This document shows positions 16,858 through 26,214 of a stretch of 64,000 nt of DNA, piece after piece; position 1 is the stretch's first letter, and each line of letters opens with the position of its first letter. Location: the NCBI RefSeq assembly GCF_005876985.1, contig NZ_VAHD01000005.1, forward strand, positions 62,001 through 126,000, read 5' to 3'. The DNA is from Rhodoferax bucti. GTDB lineage: Bacteria; Pseudomonadota; Gammaproteobacteria; Burkholderiales; Burkholderiaceae_C. A program made the translations under genes and the position numbers. The notes beneath the pieces are model-generated. The model saw only the letters and a list, made by a program, of their open reading frames with translations. It searched no databases and was not told the DNA's origin.

Positions 16858-18489
16858 TTAGCCTGCTGTTTGCAGTGCCAAACCCGCATGTTCGCGCAGC
16901 GGGTGGAAGTGGATCTTCGGAAAGCGCTCTTGCGCCAGGCGCACGTCGTAGGGGCTGGTACACAGGTAGGCCAGGGTGTCTGCCGCGTCCTTGGCCATGC
17001 GCATGGGGTAGGCGTTCACAAACTCCTGCAGTTCCTTCGGGCTATCGGCCGTAATCCAGCGCGCACCGGTGTATTGGCTGCTTTCCAGGCGGATGTCGGC
17101 GTCGTACTCGCCCTTGAGGCGGTGCTGCACCACTTCAAACTGCAGTTGACCCACAGCGCCCAGCAGCATGTTGCCGCCCATTTCGGGCTTGAACACCTGG
17201 ATGGCGCCTTCCTCGCCCAACTGGGCCAGGCCCTGCTGCAGCTGCTTGGTGCGCAAGGGGTTTTTGAGCACTACGGTCATGAACATTTCGGGTGCGAAGA
17301 AGGGCAGGCCGGTGTACATGAGGTTGACGCTGCCATCGGTGATGGTGTCGCCCAGCTGGACGCCGCCGTGGGTGGTAAAGCCCACGATGTCGCCGGCGTA
17401 AGCTTCTTCGACCGCTTCACGGCGCTGGCTCATGAAGGTCACCACCGAGGTGGGGCGCAGCTCTTTGGCGGTGCGCATGACTTTGAGCTTCATGCCCGGC
17501 GTGTACTTGCCGCTGGCCATGCGCACGAAGGCGATGCGGTCGCGGTGGTTGGCGTCCATATTGGCCTGCACCTTGAAGACCACGCCGCTGAAGGCTTCGT
17601 CTTCGGGCTGAATCTCTTTAACCACCGGCTGGCGGTTCACCAGCGTGGTGCTGATGCGCTTCTGGGGTGCGGGGGCCAGGTCCACCAGCGCGTCCAGCAC
17701 TTCCATCACACCGAAGTTGTTCACCCCGGAGCCGAAGAACACGGGCGTTTGCTTGCCGGCCAAAAAGGCTTCGTGGTCCCAGGCGGGGGAGGCTCCGGTG
17801 GCGAGCTCCATGCTCTCCACCGCTGTGTCCCACTCGTGGCCGAAGCGGGCTTGCAACGCCGCCGGGTCGCTCAGGGGCATGGCATCAAAGTCTTGCGGGC
17901 GGCGCTCGCTGCCGGACTCAAACACGGTCATGGCCTGGGTGCGCAAATTGATGATGCCGCCGAACAGCTTGCCCTGGCCCACGGGCCATGTCATGGGCAC
18001 GCAGGGCATGCCCAGCTCGCGCTCGATTTCGTCCAGGATGTCCAGGGGCTCGCGCACTTCGCGGTCCATCTTGTTGACAAACGTGATGATGGGCGTATCG
18101 CGCTGGCGGCACACTTCGATCAGGCGGCGGGTCTGGGCTTCCACACCGTTGGCCGCGTCAATCACCATCAGCGCCGAGTCCACGGCGGTCAGCACGCGGT
18201 AGGTGTCTTCCGAGAAGTCTTTGTGGCCGGGGGTGTCGAGCAGGTTGACCACATGGTCGCGGTACGACATCTGCATGACCGAGGAGGCCACCGAGATGCC
18301 GCGCTGCTTTTCGATTTCCATCCAGTCGGAGGTGGCGTGGCGGCTGGCTTTGCGGGCCTTCACCGAGCCGGCGATCTGGATTGCGCCCGAGAACAGCAAG
18401 AGCTTTTCGGTGAGCGTGGTTTTACCGGCGTCCGGGTGGGAAATGATCGCAAAAGTGCGGCGGCGCTTGGTCTCGGGTGCGTAGGTCAC
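16858..18489 (-). CDS. prfC: Peptide chain release factor 3
   Basis: 543-residue translational GTPase that recycles RF1/RF2 from the ribosome after peptide release. G1 is HPDAGKTT (18-25), G3 DTPGHKDF (Asp85) and G4 NKMD (~139-142). The switch region with GISVASSVMQ and the domain II/III organisation match E. coli RF3 closely in order and length (529 residues there). The GTG at 18489 (MTYAPETKRRRTFAII) was chosen because family homology begins there; a longer open frame upstream has no homology. It is divergent from the LacI-type regulator and first gene of the prfC-HAD-MFS run. Confidence 0.95.
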   Translation of the reverse strand: MTYAPETKRRRTFAIISHPDAGKTTLTEKLLLFSGAIQIAGSVKARKASRHATSDWMEIEKQRGISVASSVMQMSYRDHVVNLLDTPGHKDFSEDTYRVLTAVDSALMVIDAANGVEAQTRRLIEVCRQRDTPIITFVNKMDREVREPLDILDEIERELGMPCVPMTWPVGQGKLFGGIINLRTQAMTVFESGSERRPQDFDAMPLSDPAALQARFGHEWDTAVESMELATGASPAWDHEAFLAGKQTPVFFGSGVNNFGVMEVLDALVDLAPAPQKRISTTLVNRQPVVKEIQPEDEAFSGVVFKVQANMDANHRDRIAFVRMASGKYTPGMKLKVMRTAKELRPTSVVTFMSQRREAVEEAYAGDIVGFTTHGGVQLGDTITDGSVNLMYTGLPFFAPEMFMTVVLKNPLRTKQLQQGLAQLGEEGAIQVFKPEMGGNMLLGAVGQLQFEVVQHRLKGEYDADIRLESSQYTGARWITADSPKELQEFVNAYPMRMAKDAADTLAYLCTSPYDVRLAQERFPKIHFHPLREHAGLALQTAG

Positions 18490-18634
18490 AGGGGGGGTCC
18501 AGGGTCGGGTGGGCCGCGCATCACAGGCGGGCCGCACGAGAAGAGGGCGTATTTTACAGAGCTGCCCCGACAGCCGCGCGCGGGGCAAGGCTTAAACTTG
18601 CCGCCACAACTAACGAGCATTCCCGGAGACACGC

Positions 18635-19648
18635 GTGAGCATCAAGCAGTTGGCCCAGGCATTGGGTCTGTCCACTTCCACGGTCAGCAGGGCCTTGAAC
18701 GGGTACACCGACGTCAACGCCCTGACCCGCACCCGTGTGCAAGAAATGGCAGACGCCATGGGCTACCGCCCTGACGCGGGCGCGCGCCGGCTGGTGCGCG
18801 GCAATACCGATGCGATCGGCATTGTGTATTCCGCAGCGGTCGAAAACCTGGGGAACCCGCAGTTTCTGGACATGGCCGATGGCCTAGGCGAGCGCCTGGA
18901 GCGTGAGCACCAGGACTTGCTGCTGGCGGTGGCCAAGAACGAAACCGAGCTCGAAATTTACGAGCGCCTGTTCCGGGGCGGCCGGGTGGATGCGGTCATC
19001 GTGCCCAACACCCGCGTGCAGGACCCGCGCGTGGATTTCTTGCTGGAGAACAACTACCCCTTTGTGGGCTACGGTCGCACCGCAGAGTGCGCGCACTACT
19101 CGTGGCTGGACTTTGACAATGACTTGGGCAGCAAACTGGCCGTGGAGCATTTGCTGGTCTTGGGCCACACCCGCATTGCGTATGTGCATGCGCCGCTGGA
19201 GTTGAACTTTGCTTTTCAGCGGCACCGTGGCTATGTCAGCACCCTGCAGGCTGCCGGTGTGGAGTGCCCGCCCGGCTATTGCATCGGGGGTGTGAACGAC
19301 CGGCGTAGCGGGTTGAATGCGGTAGCGCAGGTCTTGGCCTTGTCCCCGCGCCCGACGGCGGTGCTGGTGGATAACAACCTGGGCGGCGTCGGCTTGATCC
19401 GGGGGCTGATGGATGCGGGGCTGCGGGTGGGGCAGGACATTTCGGTGGTGGTGCATGGCGATATTCCGCAGGACACTTTGCTTACCGGTTTGGATGTGAC
19501 TACCGTGACCCAGCCCACGCCGCAAACCACCGGTTTCGCCTTGGCAGAGATGGTGATGAAGGTGCTGCGTGACCCCGAGGGAGGCCCTTACCAGCTGCTG
19601 CGCCAGCCGGCATTGCAGGTGGGCACCAGCACCGGCCCGGTAGCCTGA
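18635..19648 (+). CDS. LacI-family transcriptional regulator
   Basis: 337 residues. The N-terminal HTH MSIKQLAQALGLSTSTVSRALNG is followed by the hinge helix GYRPDAGARRLVRG, then a periplasmic-binding-protein-like sensor domain (IGIVYSAAVENLGNPQFLDM...). GTG start. Dimeric DNA-binding repressor or activator of sugar genes by family; the effector cannot be told. It stands alone between prfC (divergent) and the ahcY riboswitch, with no sugar transport operon nearby, so its targets are probably elsewhere. Confidence 0.9.
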   Translation: MSIKQLAQALGLSTSTVSRALNGYTDVNALTRTRVQEMADAMGYRPDAGARRLVRGNTDAIGIVYSAAVENLGNPQFLDMADGLGERLEREHQDLLLAVAKNETELEIYERLFRGGRVDAVIVPNTRVQDPRVDFLLENNYPFVGYGRTAECAHYSWLDFDNDLGSKLAVEHLLVLGHTRIAYVHAPLELNFAFQRHRGYVSTLQAAGVECPPGYCIGGVNDRRSGLNAVAQVLALSPRPTAVLVDNNLGGVGLIRGLMDAGLRVGQDISVVVHGDIPQDTLLTGLDVTTVTQPTPQTTGFALAEMVMKVLRDPEGGPYQLLRQPALQVGTSTGPVA

Positions 19649-19719
19649 AGTCTGGACTCAGTCGGGTGACTTTGACCTAGTGACTTGATGCGGCAATCGA
19701 CACGAGGTTAAAATCCGCA

Positions 19720-19824
19720 GCTTCCGAGGAGCGTTGCAGCCCGCCAAGTGCCCATACCGGCACCGCGAGTGAGGCTCGGAACCCACGATGCGCCCTGCAT
19801 CGTGTCCCCCAACGGCGCTCACCC
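19720..19824 (+). promoter_or_regulatory. S-adenosylhomocysteine (SAH) riboswitch
   Basis: Leader RNA about 80 bases ahead of ahcY. P1 is TTCCGAG (19722-19728) pairing with CTCGGAA (19775-19781). The conserved GAGGAGCGTTGCAGC stretch follows the 5' strand of P1, as in the family consensus. A strong hairpin CACGATGC/GCATCGTG (19784-19791 and 19797-19804) follows P1, and AACGGCGCTCACC (19811-19823) provides the pseudoknot partner of GGAGCG. In this family SAH binding switches expression on, raising SAH hydrolase when SAH accumulates. Confidence 0.9.
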
Positions 19825-19904
19825 ACTGGAAATGTGTGCGGTGAGTGGCCTCAAAATCCCCCGTGTGCGCCAGTGGCAATGCAAATCAACGTTTGGAGCA
19901 CACC

Positions 19905-21425
19905 ATGAGCGCTGTATTGAAACTGGTTAAGAACGCCAAGACCCCTAAAGCTGTGAAGGCCACTAAAGCGGTATCCGCTGCCAAGGCCGTCGTGGCCCAA
20001 TTTGAAGACTACAAAGTCGCCGACCTGAGCCTGGCCGATTGGGGCCGCAAAGAACTGACCATCGCCGAAACCGAAATGCCCGGCCTGATGGCCATCCGTG
20101 AAGAGTTCGCCAAGAGCCAGCCTCTGAAGGGCGCACGCATCACCGGTTCATTGCACATGACCATTCAGACCGGCGTGCTGGTCGAAACTCTGCAAGCCTT
20201 GGGCGCAGATGTGCGTTGGGCTTCTTGCAACATCTTCTCCACCCAGGATCACGCAGCCGCTGCTCTGGTGGCCAAGGGCACTCCCGTGTTCGCTCACAAG
20301 GGTGAGTCGCTGGAAGAGTACTGGGACTTCACCCACCGCATTTTTGAATTCGGTGGCAAGAAGGGCACTGCGGCCGAAGGCCCCAACATGATTCTGGACG
20401 ACGGCGGCGATGCCACCTTGCTGATGCACTTGGGCGCTCGCGCTGAGAAAGACATCAAGGTGCTGGCCAAGCCTGGCAGCGAAGAAGAAGTGTGCCTGTT
20501 CAATGCCATCAAGGCCAAGCTGAAGGTGGACCCCACCTGGTACAGCCGTCGCTTGAAGAACATCATCGGCGTGACCGAAGAAACCACCACCGGTGTGATG
20601 CGTCTGGAAGAAATGTCCGCCAAGGGCACTCTGGCTCTGCGCGCCATCAACGTGAACGACTCGGTGACCAAGAGCAAGTTCGACAACCTGTACGGTTGCC
20701 GCGAATCCTTGGTCGACGGTATCAAGCGCGCGACCGACGTGATGATCGCCGGCAAGGTGGCTGTGGTGGCGGGTTACGGTGACGTGGGCAAGGGTTCTGC
20801 CCAAGCGCTGCGTGCTTTGTCCGCCCAAGTGTGGGTGACCGAAATCGACCCGATCAACGCCCTGCAAGCCGCCATGGAAGGCTACAAGGTCGTGACCATG
20901 GAATACGCTGCTGACAAGGCCGACATTTTCGTGACCACCACCGGCAACAAGAACGTGATCACCTACGCGCACATGGATGCGATGAAGGACCAGGCCATCG
21001 TCTGCAACATCGGTCACTTCGACAACGAAATCGATGTGGCTTCCCTGTCCAAGTGCAAGTGGGAAGAGATCAAGCCCCAGGTGGACCACGTGATCTTCCC
21101 CGCCAAGGGCAAGAAGGCTTCCAAGCGCATCATCCTGTTGGCCAAGGGCCGCTTGGTGAACCTGGGTTGTGGTACCGGTCACCCCAGCTTTGTGATGTCT
21201 TCCAGCTTTGCGAACCAGACGATCGCTCAGATCGAACTGTTCACCAAGCCCAAGGATTACAAGGCCGGCAAGGTCTATGTGTTGCCCAAGCACCTGGACG
21301 AAAAAGTGGCACGTTTGCACCTGAAGAAGGTCGGCGCCATGCTGACCGAACTGACCGACGAGCAGGCTTCGTACATCGGCGTGAGCAAAGCCGGTCCGTA
21401 CAAGAAAGACACCTACCGCTATTAA
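19905..21425 (+). CDS. ahcY: Adenosylhomocysteinase (SAH hydrolase)
   Basis: 506 residues. It reversibly splits S-adenosylhomocysteine to adenosine and homocysteine using tightly bound NAD, removing the inhibitor of methyltransferases. The NAD site is GYGDVGKG (290-297). Family blocks include [25 protein letters not shown] and the C-terminal [12 protein letters not shown]. The ATG at 19905 has a GGAG ribosome site ten bases upstream; the in-frame upstream extension would lie in the leader. An Ala/Lys-rich N-terminal tail of ~30 residues precedes the core. It is controlled by the SAH riboswitch and followed by tlyA and metF. Confidence 0.97.
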   Translation: MSAVLKLVKNAKTPKAVKATKAVSAAKAVVAQFEDYKVADLSLADWGRKELTIAETEMPGLMAIREEFAKSQPLKGARITGSLHMTIQTGVLVETLQALGADVRWASCNIFSTQDHAAAALVAKGTPVFAHKGESLEEYWDFTHRIFEFGGKKGTAAEGPNMILDDGGDATLLMHLGARAEKDIKVLAKPGSEEEVCLFNAIKAKLKVDPTWYSRRLKNIIGVTEETTTGVMRLEEMSAKGTLALRAINVNDSVTKSKFDNLYGCRESLVDGIKRATDVMIAGKVAVVAGYGDVGKGSAQALRALSAQVWVTEIDPINALQAAMEGYKVVTMEYAADKADIFVTTTGNKNVITYAHMDAMKDQAIVCNIGHFDNEIDVASLSKCKWEEIKPQVDHVIFPAKGKKASKRIILLAKGRLVNLGCGTGHPSFVMSSSFANQTIAQIELFTKPKDYKAGKVYVLPKHLDEKVARLHLKKVGAMLTELTDEQASYIGVSKAGPYKKDTYRY

Positions 21426-21430
21426 TAGCA

Positions 21431-21512
21431 CCCCCGAGGCGCCTGTGGCGCCTCCCCCTCAAGGGGGCGACACCTGCGGTCCGGCGAAGCCGGTCCCGCG
21501 GTGTCCCTGATG
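21431..21512 (+). terminator. Compound hairpin region after ahcY
   Basis: GAGGCGCC-TGT-GGCGCCTC (21436-21454), then CCCCCTC/AAGGGGG, then GACACC...GGTGTC arms enclosing CCGGC/GCCGG. There is no T run, so it may attenuate rather than fully terminate. It also resembles GC-rich intergenic palindromes I remember from Comamonadaceae. Confidence 0.5.
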
Positions 21513-21536
21513 AGGGACAGATAACTTTGGATAACG

Positions 21537-22460
21537 ATGCGAATTGATCAACTTTTGGTGCAGCGCGGGCTGGCCAGCACCCGCTCGCAGGCTCAGCGCC
21601 TGATTGCGGATGGCGTGGAGTGGCTGAAGATGGAGCTTTCGGGCGAAGTCTGGAAGCGTGTGGCCAAAAATGGTGACGAAGTGCCCGATGGCGCCAAGAT
21701 CCGTTTGCTCGATGATTCCGAAGCGCGTTATGTGTCCCGCGGTGGCCTCAAGCTCGAGGCGGCCCTGAAGCACGTCGGCTTGACTGTCACCGGACTGCGT
21801 TGTCTGGATGTGGGGCAGAGCACCGGGGGCTTCACGGATTGCCTGCTGCAGGCTGGAGCGCAATCGGTGGTGGGTGTGGATGTGGGCAGTGCCCAGCTGC
21901 ACCCTTCGCTGCGTGACGATACCCGCGTGCTGTGTGTGGAGAGTGTCAATGCCCGCACCTTTTCTGCTGCAGATTTGATAGCTGCTTACGCAGACAGCAC
22001 GGGCGCTGGCGGCCAATTCGACGTTGATTCCGATGGCGATGACGGCTGGGATGATGGGGACGACTTCGACGACGAAGACGACGCCCGCCCGCCCGTGGAT
22101 GCGACGGACGATGTTGAAGAAGACGCCGTGGAGTTGCCTCCGGAGTTCGCGCCGCCGTTTGACCTCTTGGTCGCTGACCTGTCCTTCATTTCGCAGACTT
22201 TGGTGTTGCCTGCCGCAGTGCCATTGTTGAAAGAGGGCGGCATCATGCTGACCTTGGTGAAGCCGCAGTTTGAGTTGCAGCCGGGTCAGGTGGGCAAGGG
22301 CGGTATCGTGAAAGACGTTGCCATGTACCCCATCGTGGAGCAGCGCCTGCGCGATACCTGCGCCGATCTGGGGCTGACCGTGACGCATTGGTTCGACTCC
22401 GCCATTGAAGGCGGTGACGGAAACCGCGAATTCTTTATTTGTGCCCGCAAGGCGGGCTGA
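21537..22460 (+). CDS. TlyA-family rRNA 2'-O-methyltransferase
   Basis: 307 residues, longer than the usual ~245-270. The N-terminal S4 RNA-binding domain is MRIDQLLVQRGLASTRSQAQRLI. The FtsJ-like methyltransferase has CLDVGQSTGGFTD as SAM motif I, DLLVADLSFIS, LTLVKPQFE and a KGGIVKD block. Between motif II and DLLVADLSF lies an insertion of about 55 residues (from ~144). It begins with translated dispersed repeat copy 5 and continues as an almost pure Asp/Glu stretch. Homologues methylate 16S/23S rRNA; older names call them hemolysin A. Position between ahcY and metF fits a SAM-related operon. Confidence 0.9.
   Translation: MRIDQLLVQRGLASTRSQAQRLIADGVEWLKMELSGEVWKRVAKNGDEVPDGAKIRLLDDSEARYVSRGGLKLEAALKHVGLTVTGLRCLDVGQSTGGFTDCLLQAGAQSVVGVDVGSAQLHPSLRDDTRVLCVESVNARTFSAADLIAAYADSTGAGGQFDVDSDGDDGWDDGDDFDDEDDARPPVDATDDVEEDAVELPPEFAPPFDLLVADLSFISQTLVLPAAVPLLKEGGIMLTLVKPQFELQPGQVGKGGIVKDVAMYPIVEQRLRDTCADLGLTVTHWFDSAIEGGDGNREFFICARKAG
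21971..22018 (+). repeat. Dispersed palindromic repeat, copy 5 (inside tlyA-like gene)
   Basis: GATTTGATAGCTGCTTACGC then GGGCGCTGGCGGCCAATT. It is in frame within the TlyA-like coding region, at the start of its acidic insertion. Confidence 0.7.
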
Positions 22461-22506
22461 ACCCGGTGCCTGCTCTGCAGGCAAGGGAAGCGGAGAGCAT
22501 TAGGAG

Positions 22507-23358
22507 ATGACCATGTCTACCAACCCACGGATTCCACTGAGCCTGGAGTTCTTTCCGCCCAAAACGCCGGAAGGCGCCGAAAAGCTGCGCACCGTGCGCC
22601 AGCAACTCTATGGACTGAAGCCTGAGTTTTGCTCGGTCACCTTCGGTGCTGGCGGCTCTACCCAGGAAGGCACGTTCAACACTGTGCGTGACATTCTGTC
22701 GGAAGGCGTGAGCGCGGCATCCCACTTTTCGTGTGTGGGTGCGACCAAGTCCACCGTGCGCGAGCAGTTGGCGACCTTGAAGGCCATGGGCGTAAAGCGC
22801 TTGGTAGCCTTGCGGGGCGACTTGCCCAGCGGCTATGGCATCGGCGGTGAGTTCCATTACGCCAGTGACCTGGTGGCATTTATCCGTGCCGAGACGGGCG
22901 ATGACTTTCACATTGAGGTGGCGGCGTACCCGGAAGTGCACCCGCAGGCCAAGTCGCCGGCAAGCGATTTGCAGGCGTTTGCCACCAAGGTGAAGGCGGG
23001 TGCCAATTCGGCCATCACCCAGTATTTCTACAACTCCGACGCCTACTTTCGCTTCCAGGAAGAGGTGGATGCGCTCGGCATCACCGTGCCCGTGGTGCCC
23101 GGCATCATGCCGATCACCAGCTCTACCCAGTTGATGCGCTTCTCGGATGCGTGTGGTGCAGAGATTCCGCGTTGGATCCGTTTGCGTCTGCAGAGCTACG
23201 GGGATGATGTGGCCTCCATCAAGGCCTTCGGGCTGGAGGTGGTGACGGACTTGTGCGAACAGCTGCGTGCCGGTGGCGCGCCCGCGCTGCACTTCTACAC
23301 CATGAACCAGAGTGCTCCCACACTGGCTTTGTGCGAAAACTTGGGCTTGGGCGTCTAA
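22507..23358 (+). CDS. metF: 5,10-methylenetetrahydrofolate reductase
   Basis: 283-residue FAD enzyme that makes 5-methyl-THF for methionine synthesis. Family blocks are SLEFFPPKTPEG at the N-terminus, SVTFGAGGS, LVALRGDLP, the PEVHPQA segment, ITQYFYNSD and PVVPGIMPI. The length matches the bacterial family (~280-300). ATG at 22507 (AGGAG just upstream); ATG 22513 is an alternative. With the SAH riboswitch and ahcY it forms a methyl-cycle unit that regenerates methionine and SAM. It is convergent with rlmJ, 24 bases apart. Confidence 0.97.
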   Translation: MTMSTNPRIPLSLEFFPPKTPEGAEKLRTVRQQLYGLKPEFCSVTFGAGGSTQEGTFNTVRDILSEGVSAASHFSCVGATKSTVREQLATLKAMGVKRLVALRGDLPSGYGIGGEFHYASDLVAFIRAETGDDFHIEVAAYPEVHPQAKSPASDLQAFATKVKAGANSAITQYFYNSDAYFRFQEEVDALGITVPVVPGIMPITSSTQLMRFSDACGAEIPRWIRLRLQSYGDDVASIKAFGLEVVTDLCEQLRAGGAPALHFYTMNQSAPTLALCENLGLGV

Positions 23359-23382
23359 AGCGCCCTAGTCCTTTTCGTTGCT

Positions 23383-24273
23383 TTAACCGCCGGAATCGAG
23401 GGTGGACGTCGCGTTGGTGTCCTGACCCAGCAGTTCCACCATCTGGGGCAGCGCATCTTTGAGCGCAGCCTTGAGGGTGTGGGGTGGGTTGATCAGAAAC
23501 ATGCCGCTGGCGGGCAAGCCTGGGCGAACGACCTCACCCTCGGCATCTTGCGTGAGCTTGCTGGACTTGACGGTCAGCGTAGCATGCAGCCAAGATTTGC
23601 CGGCCTTGTTCGCCATAGTCTTGAGCTTTTTAGGGACGTCGTGGGCTTCCGGGCGAGGGATGATGGGGTACCACACCGCATACGTGCCGGTTGCAAAGCG
23701 TTGCATGGCATCTGCCACCATGCCGACCACGCGGGCGTAGTCGTTTTTGACTTCGTAGCTCGGGTCGCACAGTACCAGCGCACGGCGTGACGGTGGGGGC
23801 AAAAACTTCTTGAGCCCTTCAAACCCGTCTTCCCGCAAAACAGTCACTTGACGACCAGCTTCCAGCTGGGCCACGTTGGCGATCAGTGTTTTGGTGTCGG
23901 TGGGGTGCAGCTCGAAAAGCTTGAGCTTGTCGCGACCGCTCAGCAGGCTTTGGATGATGAAGGGCGAGCCGGGGTACACCGACCAGTGGTTGCCGGCGTT
24001 AAAGCCCGCCACCATGTCGATGTAATCCTGCAGGGCCGGAGCAAAAGGCTTTTCAGGCTTGGTGGCGACCAGTTTCAAAAAGCCCTCTGCGGCTTCCTCG
24101 CTGGTCTTGGCAAAGTCGCCATCCAGTCGGTACAAGCCCGCTCCGGCATGGGTGTCAAAGACGTTGAGGGCGGTTTCTTTTTGCGTCATATGACGCAACA
24201 CAGCCAGCAAAGTGGTGTGTTTCAAGACGTCGGCATGGTTGCCGGCGTGGAAGGCGTGGCGATAACTAAACAT
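23383..24273 (-). CDS. rlmJ: 23S rRNA (adenine-2030-N6)-methyltransferase
   Basis: 296 residues; methylates A2030 of 23S rRNA. The family N-terminus MFSYRHAFHAGNHADVLKH is intact. The SAM-binding segment is NVFDTHAGAGLYRL, the substrate pocket LYPGSP-like SVYPGSPFII, and the catalytic motif ALVLCDPSYE (DPPY-type, here DPSY). The length is near that of E. coli RlmJ (280). Alone on the minus strand between metF and the kinase gene. Confidence 0.95.
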   Translation of the reverse strand: MFSYRHAFHAGNHADVLKHTTLLAVLRHMTQKETALNVFDTHAGAGLYRLDGDFAKTSEEAAEGFLKLVATKPEKPFAPALQDYIDMVAGFNAGNHWSVYPGSPFIIQSLLSGRDKLKLFELHPTDTKTLIANVAQLEAGRQVTVLREDGFEGLKKFLPPPSRRALVLCDPSYEVKNDYARVVGMVADAMQRFATGTYAVWYPIIPRPEAHDVPKKLKTMANKAGKSWLHATLTVKSSKLTQDAEGEVVRPGLPASGMFLINPPHTLKAALKDALPQMVELLGQDTNATSTLDSGG

Positions 24274-24378
24274 CCCCTATGATACCTAGCGACCCGGGAT
24301 GCCACGATGCATCCAGATTGGAACAGCGCTTAACGGCAGCGCTTTCGGGCATAAAAAAGATAGATTCCACCTCACACC

Positions 24379-26043
24379 ATGGCTGACACCACGACACCGA
24401 CCAATGCGCCCCGGCCTGTGGCTGCCGGGCACTTGGACGCCCTGGCGCCGGGAACGCGCTTGGCTGAGTTTGAGGTTGAAGGCTTGTTGGGCGTGGGTGG
24501 GTTCGGCATGGTGTACCGCGGATACGACCACTCCCTGCACCGCGCGGTGGCCATCAAGGAGTACATGCCGACCAGCCTGGTCGGGCGGGACAACACGCTG
24601 GCAGTCACCGTCAAGTCTGCCGCCGATGTGGGGTCGTTTGAGTCCGGCCTGCGTTCCTTTATGGCAGAAGCGCGCTTGCTGGCACGTTTTGACCATCCTT
24701 CCTTGGTGAAGGTGTATCGCTTTTGGGAAGCGAACAATACCGCGTACATGGCCATGCCTTTGTACGAGGGCATTACCCTCAAGGAAGCGCGTCGCCGCAT
24801 GAGCGGGCCGCCTCCCCAAGCGTGGCTGCAAACGGTGTTGTGGTCGGTCTTGGCCGGCTTGAAGGTGCTGCACGACAACAATACCTTGCACCGGGATGTG
24901 TCGCCCGACAACATCTTTTTGCAAAACATCGGGCCGCCCGTGTTGCTGGATCTGGGCGCTGCACGCCGCGCGATTTTGGACACCAGCCACAAGCACACAG
25001 CGGTTCTGAAGGTGAATTACGCACCGATCGAGCAATACGCCGACGCCAAAGACATGCAGGAAGGGCCGTGGACGGACTTGTACGCAGTGGCCGCAGTGGT
25101 GCATGGCTGTGTTTGCAATGAACCGCCATTGCCCGCCACGTTCCGGGCGGTGCGCGACCGGATGCCGCCCTTTGCGCAAGTGGCCCAAACAGCACGTAAC
25201 CATTTCAACCAAACCTATACCGATGGCTTCGTCAGGGCGGTGGAGCATGGCTTGACCATCGAACCCACCGCGCGCACGGCCAGTGTGGACGCATTCGCCC
25301 AGGAGATGGGGCTGAAAGCGCCGCCTGACCTGGTGCGCTTTGATTGGCGCAAAGCTCTGGGCGATGCGGTCACGCTAACCGAAACGGGCGATGACCCGGA
25401 GCCCATCCGCACCAAACTCTTGACCACGCAGTCGCCGCCGGATTTTGCCGATACGGTTTTCCAGCCGACAACCTACGACCAATCCAAAACCGTCAAGGTG
25501 GCATCCAAGCCCCACAAAGCTGAAAAAATCCGTGTCGCACAGCCGCCGCGCGCTGCCAAAACACGAGCCCCTGCGTGGGTGTGGTTGTTACCGGTTGCTG
25601 CCCTATTGGGCCTGGCCGTCTGGTTTTTGAAGCCGTCGCCAGCGGTGCTGCCAGTGGTTCCTGTTTCCGTTGCACTTCCTGCGGAGGCCTTGATCACGGA
25701 GCCTGCTGCGTCCGCATCCGCCGCGGAGGGGACCGTCAGCAAGCCTGTGAGCGTAGATGCGTCGGTGATGCCTCGGGCACCGTCTACTACAAGGGTGGCC
25801 CCAGTGCCGGTGCCAGCTGACAAAAATGCAGCGGCCAAACCAGCCCACCGCGGTGAGGGCAAGCCTGTCGAGGAAAAACCGGCAGCCCCAGCCAAAGACC
25901 CGACCAGCATCTGCGCGGAAGCATCGGTGTGGACGCGCACCATGTGCGTATTCCGCGAATGCCAGAAGCCGGAGTTTTACAGCCTGCCGGTGTGTGTGGC
26001 GGATCGCAAACACTGGGAAGAGCAAAACAAGAGCCGCAACTGA
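24379..26043 (+). CDS. Membrane-anchored serine/threonine protein kinase
   Basis: 554 residues. The N-terminal Hanks-type kinase has a Gly-rich loop GVGGFGMVYRG (38-48), ATP lysine AIKEY (Lys60), catalytic loop HRDVSPDN (Asp173, Asn178) and, in place of DFG, LLDLGAAR (Asp191-Leu-Gly). PIEQYAD corresponds to the APE/P+1 region. After a charged linker comes one TM helix (residues ~400-417, WVWLLPVAALLGLAVWFL), then a Pro/Ala-rich periplasmic tail. The tail ends in a Cys-containing module (CAEASVWTRTMCVFRECQ) that may form disulfides. A signalling role is inferred. No phosphatase gene lies beside it. Confidence 0.9.
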   Translation: MADTTTPTNAPRPVAAGHLDALAPGTRLAEFEVEGLLGVGGFGMVYRGYDHSLHRAVAIKEYMPTSLVGRDNTLAVTVKSAADVGSFESGLRSFMAEARLLARFDHPSLVKVYRFWEANNTAYMAMPLYEGITLKEARRRMSGPPPQAWLQTVLWSVLAGLKVLHDNNTLHRDVSPDNIFLQNIGPPVLLDLGAARRAILDTSHKHTAVLKVNYAPIEQYADAKDMQEGPWTDLYAVAAVVHGCVCNEPPLPATFRAVRDRMPPFAQVAQTARNHFNQTYTDGFVRAVEHGLTIEPTARTASVDAFAQEMGLKAPPDLVRFDWRKALGDAVTLTETGDDPEPIRTKLLTTQSPPDFADTVFQPTTYDQSKTVKVASKPHKAEKIRVAQPPRAAKTRAPAWVWLLPVAALLGLAVWFLKPSPAVLPVVPVSVALPAEALITEPAASASAAEGTVSKPVSVDASVMPRAPSTTRVAPVPVPADKNAAAKPAHRGEGKPVEEKPAAPAKDPTSICAEASVWTRTMCVFRECQKPEFYSLPVCVADRKHWEEQNKSRN

Positions 26044-26060
26044 CGGTTGCTGCCATCTAT

Positions 26061-26089
26061 TTGGCGAATTCGCCCGCTCTTTGTATAAT
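26061..26089 (+). promoter_or_regulatory. Sigma-70-type promoter for rplM-rpsI
   Basis: TTGGCG (26061-26066), 17-base spacer, perfect TATAAT (26084-26089), about 125 bases before rplM. This spacing leaves a leader that could hold ribosomal-protein control. Confidence 0.7.
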
Positions 26090-26214
26090 CGAAGGCTTCG
26101 CAGCGCTTTTGTGGCTCCGCGGCGAAGAATTCAACCTACCTAAGAGATTCCCATCAGAGGAACGCCGACCGTGGAAAAGAGCCCTCCCAAACCTTCTTTG
26201 TAAAGAGAAATCTC

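Noticed and set aside
16549..18774. 741-codon plus-strand open frame opposite prfC and the HAD gene
   Set aside because: Spans two unrelated genes, low-complexity His/Gly/Ala composition; the minus strand encodes an unambiguous RF3.
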